A stretch of 64,000 nucleotides of DNA from Malania oleifera. Its lineage: Eukaryota; Streptophyta; Magnoliopsida; Santalales; Ximeniaceae. The stretch is taken from assembly GCF_029873635.1 (NCBI RefSeq), contig NC_080418.1, positions 16,949,388-17,013,387 on the forward strand, in the 5' to 3' direction. The position numbers and the translations under genes were made by a program. Position 1 is the stretch's first letter, and every line of letters begins with the position of its first letter. Below the pieces are notes generated by a model. It saw nothing but the letters and a program-made list of their open reading frames with translations, was not told where the DNA came from and did no database searches. Below are positions 58,811 to 64,000 of this stretch, piece after piece.

Positions 58811-60003
58811 TTTAAAAGAAAACATAGCAACCATACCTGTCACCACGTCGCCCGCCATCTCAGCCTCACCCAGCGTCAGAGTAAACACCTTGGCTGGAGT
58901 TGTATTCCTCTACTGGCCCCCACGTGGTGCTTGATAACCTCCCTGGTATGGTCTAGGAGTTGAAACTGCATCTGGTGGGGTAAGGCAATCTCGCACCATG
59001 TGCCCCGATCTATCGCAGCGATAGCACACCACACCAACAACTGCATCTGGTGGAGTGGGGTAGTCTCACACCATGTGCCCCGATCTACTGCAGCGATAGC
59101 ATACCACACCACCAGCTTGACACTCTCCCAGTGTCTCCTACTATAAGTCTGAAAGACTGGAGGACCCTGCTCTGTCTGCACCTTGCGTCTTCCCGTCACC
59201 TGCCTCCATCCTCTGCCATGATTTCCTCTCCTCCATTGACCCGATCTATGTCCCTGCTGGTAGCTGATAGATGCATATCTCTTCCTCTATCCCTGTTCCT
59301 CTGCATCAAGACGCTCACCAATCTCTATCAAAGCTGCCCTGCCGACTAACTCAGCAAGGTCCTGGATCCACAACACTACCACCTGCTTGAATATGCTACG
59401 TCTCAAACCTCTCTCAAACTGCCTGGCTTTCCTCGCTTCATCAGGAACAATGTATGGGGCGAAACGAGAGAGCTCGATGAAATGTGCTACATACTGTTGG
59501 ACGGATAACTGTCCCTGCTTCAAATTCAGGAACTCTTCTACCTTAGCCTCCCTGACAGTAGCTAGAAAATACCTATCAAAGAACAATACTTTAAACCAAT
59601 CCCATGTCATGGTTATAGGAGTCGCCCTCTGCTGCTCCAACAGTCTCACTGCAGTCCACCACCTCTCGGCCTCTCCTGTCAGTCTATAGGTGGCGAAGAG
59701 GACCCTCTGTTCCTCAGTACACTGCAACACGGCCAAGACCTTCTCGGTCTCTTAAATTTAGTTCTCAGCGGCTGCAAGATCAACTCCACCCGAGAATGTC
59801 AAAGAATTCATCTTCTTAAACTTCTCTATAGTGCACCCATGGCCTGCAGATGAACCACTCTGCTCCCTCAAGCTCCTAGCGATCTTAGCCATAACCTGCT
59901 GAGCCACGCTACGTAATATCGCGTCAGAGTCGTTCCCAGCTGCACCTGATGGTCCTACTCCATCACTGCCACTTGCATGAGCACTATTTCCTTCTAGATC
60001 CAT
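58811..60003 (-). pseudogene. Tekay gag with duplicated zinc knuckle
   Basis: ATG at 60003 begins MDLEGNSAHASGSDGVGPSG. The core (59736-59287) has TEEQRVLFATYRLTGEAERW, LFFDRYFLATVREAKVEEFL and LKQGQLSVQQYVAHFIELSR, then RFAPYIVPDEARKARQFERG, the Retrotrans_gag pattern. Near 59110-58970 the CCHC knuckle occurs twice in tandem, 75 bp apart. The downstream copy is complete (CYRCDRSGHMVRDC). The upstream copy has a stop in place of Arg and Tyr for the last Cys. Gag packages the RNA into particles in known elements. Confidence 0.88.
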
Positions 60004-60290
60004 CTTGGAAAATAGCAGTTGCAACTCAGTAATCCTATCCTCATAATTTACCCACCTATCCTCACCACTTATCTCAACAATTCTAACTTATTTCTAATCC
60101 CCAGTCCTATATTCTAGGAACACAACCCGACAATAGCTTACTATGATTTCCTGAAATCGTCATCCTAGGAAAAACACAGAAACTACCACGGAAGTCCTGC
60201 CTTTAGATTGTAGAACAAAACTTCAGATCATTTCCTAGACTCTAGTATTGTTTCCGCTGCATTCTAAAGTCTACAAAACCTAACAACTTA

Positions 60291-60302
60291 GGCTCTGATA
60301 GC
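60291..60302 (-). other. Tekay primer-binding site
   Basis: On the minus strand GCTATCAGAGCC follows the LTR end CGTCACA by about four bases; it matches the initiator-Met type TGGTATCAGAGCC with one or two changes. Confidence 0.75.
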
Positions 60303-60306
60303 ACAC

Positions 60307-60796
60307 TGTGACGACCTTCTCAATTTTCACATTTTTTTATATATAAAATTCAATATCATAATTCCCAGCTTAGCAGGTCATCATACACCTGGACCCGTGG
60401 GTACTAGGGATACATCAGAACATCCAACGGAAGCCTAGGCAGCAAAAAATATACAATCATATACATACCATCATGTCATACATCATAATACCAGAGTTAC
60501 TACAATTACTGTATCTCAGTATATACATCCCAAAAATTAGATCTAGGGACATTCCCCACAAAATCTATCTGTCCCTACAAAAACTTACCCTTAAAAAAGG
60601 GTAGATACACAACACTATATCAGCAGAGCTTTTCCCACTCTCCTATCTGGGGCTCCTGAAAAGTTTATAAAATTTAGGAGTGAGACACCTCTCAGTAAGG
60701 GAAATAAACTAATACTAGTGTGTGGCAACATGAGTATTCCGTGTTATACACATATCATACATAACATGTACAGTAGCTATTTTATCAAATCTGGAA

Positions 60797-60841
<45 letters not shown>

Positions 60842-61674
60842 AAACATAGCAGAACATACTGAATTTTAATAACATATCTCATCTTATATCATAATAATAA
60901 TAACATAAAAACAATCCTGATGGGTTAGCTGGCTGTTGTCATGTATTACCCCCACATGACTGGGCTGTGTGGCCCGAAGGTGGGACCTAACAATGGTTGG
61001 CCGACCACTGCCAAGTCAAACATATAGTTTGTAAGTCCGATGGGCCTGCTTGACCTGGTTCGTACACCAGGGGCGATCACACACTCTTCTTAAAAGCCAC
61101 ATCGACCATCCAATCTCACACCACTCCATACAGTGGCGTTAACACAAATATCATGATCACGAAAACCATGGACACATAGCAACGGTACCGTGCAAGTGCT
61201 AGACTAAACCAAGCCAACCAGGTTCTGATATCATATAACATATATTAAAACTGTGATACATAGATACCTCATATCATTTTATTTCACATCAATCATATCA
61301 TTTTGCATATATACGTGTATCATGAAAATCATTGGCCCGTACGCTGGTATTACACATTTTATCATAACTCGGCCTGCACGCCGGCAAATCATAGCATAGC
61401 CCGTATGCTGGCAAATCACATCATAGCACGGCCCATACGCCAGCAAACATAGCACAACCCGTATGTTGGCAAATCACATCATAGCACGACCCGTAAGCCG
61501 GAAAATCACATCATAAAAATCTCAGCTCGTACGCTAGTTTTCCCAATATAAAAATTCGTATCATAATCACATTTCCAAAATCAGTATCTCATAACATTTT
61601 ATACTCATGCCACACTAAACAGATTTTCCACATATTTAATATATCATCATTTCAACCGTATTTCCCAAATATAA

Positions 61675-61713
<39 letters not shown>

Positions 61714-62441
61714 ATACTTTCTTTGCAGAAATCAAGTGCTATAAATATACATACATTTTTCATAAGATACTAGCTTAGTTTATCCATTTACCTGGTTACC
61801 TAGAAAGCCCCCAAAATAATCTAGTCTAACTCCTGTAGGATTTCCTGACCAATACCCTGAAACTGAAATTTCCCAGTATTAAACTTTAGTATTTTCATGC
61901 GTACATCATTTCTTACAACTATCATAAGATCAAATTTAGCATAAAAAGTCTTACCTTAACTTAGGGATGATTTCCTACTTCGTTTCACCAACGATCCACT
62001 CTGGCAGACTTGCAGAGAACTTTGTCAGGAACGTCGTGGTGACTTCGGTTTGTCGATTCGGCGTAAAACTGGCTCGAAAACGAAGAGAGAAGGAGAGAGA
62101 GAGTCGTAGGAGAGAGAGAGGCGCTAAAAATGACAAAATATCCCAGTTTTCCTCTATTTATATTGCCAGATTCATTGACGAGACACGTCACTTCGCCGAC
62201 GAATCCTTCAGTAAATTCGTCGACGAAGCCCTGTGTTCGTCGACGAAATTCAGAGTAGCCCAAACGGTCTCTCGGTATTTCCTCATCGACGAAGCCCTGT
62301 GTTCGTCGATGAATTCCTTAAAGCCTTCGTCGACAAAACCCTGTGTTCGTCGACGAAACTTGGCAGCTTTCCTTCTGTTCCTGTTTCCATTTTTCCTCCC
62401 TCTTTATTATCTAAATTCCACCTTTTATTCGAGTCGTTACA
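60307..62441 (-). repeat. Tekay-type 5' LTR
   Basis: On the plus strand it starts TGTGACGACC and ends GAGTCGTTACA, with the same internal minisatellite (61345-61525) and palindrome array (62165-62365) as the partner LTR. Confidence 0.95.
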
Positions 62442-62446
62442 GAATG

Positions 62447-63796
62447 TTGCATGATCTACGCAGGTAGAATGGTCTTTTCCAAATGATTTGTATGGATGCA
62501 ACAAAGGTGTGCGTTTGCGGTTAATGTCAACGGTATCAGAAAGTTGGGAAGCCAAGGCCCGAGATTCCAATTAATGAGAATGAGATATGCATTACTACTC
62601 AGGGGCGCATGAGGAACTACATTACTTACGCCACCACGCTGCTCCAGGTCTGTCTGTGTCTTAGGAAAACTACTTCATTTAGTAAGTCTGTAAGCTTTTG
62701 CATGACATAAGAAATTGCTATATCGGCCATCTTAAGTCCTTTCTTCTCTGGTTGATCTTCTCTCGGGGGCAATTGGAAATCAATTTAAGAGGCAAATCTT
62801 TCCACGGAGAAACTATATATCAACAAAATATTATTCTTTCCTTGAGGTTTTAATTATTCCATTTTCTTTAGACTCTGCTGCATTTTTAAGAAAGGCTTGT
62901 GGAAAATTAATTTTATGCTTATCAGTTCTTAAACCAGTTGATTTCCACCCTAAATATCTATTCATACAAACACACACATCCACAATTGGATGGTCTTTCA
63001 TTTTTTTCCTAGTTTCCAAGGGTTTGGCCATTAACACAATTGGATACTCCAGATTTGTTAATATATTTATTCTGAGAGTATCGATATCATTTGTAATATA
63101 AATAATTGTTATTGGATTATGACAATCTTCTTTTAATGAAGTTATCACGAACAATGAATAATCCGTAAAGTAACGTAAGGAGTTTGACAATTTCAACTAT
63201 TATCGTGATTTAATGAGACAAAAAGTAAATGACTAGCAAGTGGATATATAGATTTAAGTGTTACAATACTTTAATAAGCATATTTATTAACGACATTTAA
63301 GATAAAGAAAAATAATGGTCAGAAAAGGAGTTGGTTGTTAAATTTTGTAGCTTATAACTAAGCTTAGGGACATTTCCTTTATAGAGGTCAAACTTTGGGC
63401 ACCCTAAAATAATATTATTTATTATTTATTATTTATTATTTATTTATTTTTTTTGAGATGAACGAGGTTTAGGTAAAACTTTTTTAAACCGATTTCAAAA
63501 ATAGTTGCCCAAAAAATCAGCGCCCCACTTATGAATAAGTGTGAGAAATTGTCTAACTAAAGGGTTGATTCCTTGTACATAGATGAACTAATCCATGCTA
63601 GGGTTTACAAATATGCAAACTAATGCATAAATAGGCTACCTACAACATAGTTCTTGCATTTATTATATTAATTTTTTTTCTTGTTATCCTAAAAGGGATA
63701 TCCTGATTATGACTAGTGATTTAGAACTTTCATGTTAAAGGTCTTAACTAATAGTATGAATATTTTGTTATTGACAATGAATGTTTGATTTGCTAG
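62447..63796. other. Intergenic or intron sequence before the PP2C exon
   Basis: Mostly AT-rich with no convincing exon. 62500-62660 has higher GC and short open frames but no phosphatase motif I can defend. A 121-codon minus-strand frame at 62831-63196 has no recognisable domain. TTATT repeats occur at 63416-63444. Confidence 0.5.
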
Positions 63797-63860
63797 CATG
63801 CTACATATCTTGTTCTGGATGCTTCCACTTTATTTTTTGGAGTTTATGATGGACATGGAG
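63797..63860 (+). CDS. Exon of a PP2C-type protein phosphatase (partial gene)
   Basis: Between acceptor TTTGCTAG (ending 63796) and donor GTAAGA (from 63861) lies a 64-bp open exon reading HATYLVLDASTLFFGVYDGH and then GG. The FFGVYDGHGG motif carries the metal-binding Asp of PP2C-family Ser/Thr phosphatases; the HA..LD.STxFFGVYDGHGG context matches the plant clade in which MEDA-HAAY precedes it. The phase fits an intron between MEDA and HA. The rest of the gene lies beyond 64000. A preceding exon with GWRxxMEDA was not found, so this may be a gene fragment or a real gene with a distant upstream exon. Confidence 0.6.
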
Positions 63861-64000
63861 GTAAGAATCGGGAGGTTCAGGTACTCTTATAGTGGGGTGG
63901 ATGGTTATTCTTTATCTAGTTTACCTGAAGTTTCTTTTTAAAATTGATTTGAAATGCGATAAGCCTGCACATGTAGACAAAATGAATTTTAGCCTTTCAT

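Larger units (their letters stand above)
53073..62441 (-). mobile_element. Structurally complete Tekay-type chromovirus (Ty3/gypsy)
   Basis: Two 2.1-kb LTRs (53073-55196 and 60307-62441) flank gag, PR, RT, RNase H, IN and a chromodomain-like end, all on the minus strand. The duplication GAATG lies at 53068-53072 and 62442-62446. Primer-like TATCAGAGCC lies at 60300-60291 and the purine tract at 55208-55197. LTRs differ at a few percent of positions by eye, so this is one of the younger insertions here. Every domain is present but several stops make it non-autonomous. Confidence 0.95.

Noticed and set aside
62560..62660. Possible missing PP2C exon (a GAGAATGAGATATGC segment followed by CAGGGGCGCATG)
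   Set aside because: It loosely resembles the codons for ENxxLRYG..MQGWR, but the frame does not hold and the match is too weak to claim.
62831..63196. 121-codon minus-strand frame
   Set aside because: No recognisable domain, AT-rich context and no partner exon; kept only as a note in the flank entry.

Overview
This is a flowering-plant nuclear window. It is AT-rich, full of nested and decayed plant transposable elements, and holds one clear land-plant gene with canonical GT-AG introns. No rRNA, tRNA, CRISPR array or prokaryotic operon is visible. The species cannot be named from the sequence alone.

Layout. 1-535 is a GC-rich minisatellite. 536-7503 (minus) is a decayed Tat/Ogre-type Ty3/gypsy element whose gag is split by a chromovirus-type LTR insertion (3459-5931, target duplication TGTTT). 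7504-11330 is AT-rich and holds a candidate tRNA-derived SINE and a degenerate MITE. 11335-16576 (plus) is an L1-type LINE with poly(A). 18738-24072 (plus) is a Ty1/copia element with both LTRs and target duplication GCAGA. 24078-28859 is an island of lower-copy sequence carrying the host gene, a SOSEKI (DUF966, DIX-like) polarity protein in four exons on the minus strand (25035-26979). 28865-34719 is a short solo LTR (duplication CTATA) split by a 5.5-kb hAT transposon (29053-34578, duplication GACAAAAC). 34926-41533 is a second, more decayed Ty1/copia element, itself split by a 2-kb solo LTR (38241-40215). 44164-50374 is an Athila-like element with gag remnants, no pol and LTRs longer than its internal region. 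50386-51690 is the end of a CACTA transposon with a striking hairpin array. 51700-52260 looks like the 5' part of a gene. 53073-62441 (minus) is a structurally complete Tekay-type chromovirus (duplication GAATG). 63797-63860 is an exon of a PP2C-type protein phosphatase whose gene runs off the window.

How it works together. The only gene whose full coding structure can be assembled here is SOSEKI. The PP2C gene may have its 5' part near 52 kb, with the 9.4-kb Tekay element sitting in an intron, but that link is an inference. All retroelement reading frames carry stops, frameshifts or deletions, so these are fossils. Target duplications and nesting give a relative order: the split Tat element, the solo LTR hosting the hAT, and the second copia element are older than what sits inside them. 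Two unrelated LTR families here carry dense arrays of short CpG-rich palindromes in their promoter halves, and the CACTA end carries a third type of palindrome array. These are the least ordinary signals in the window.
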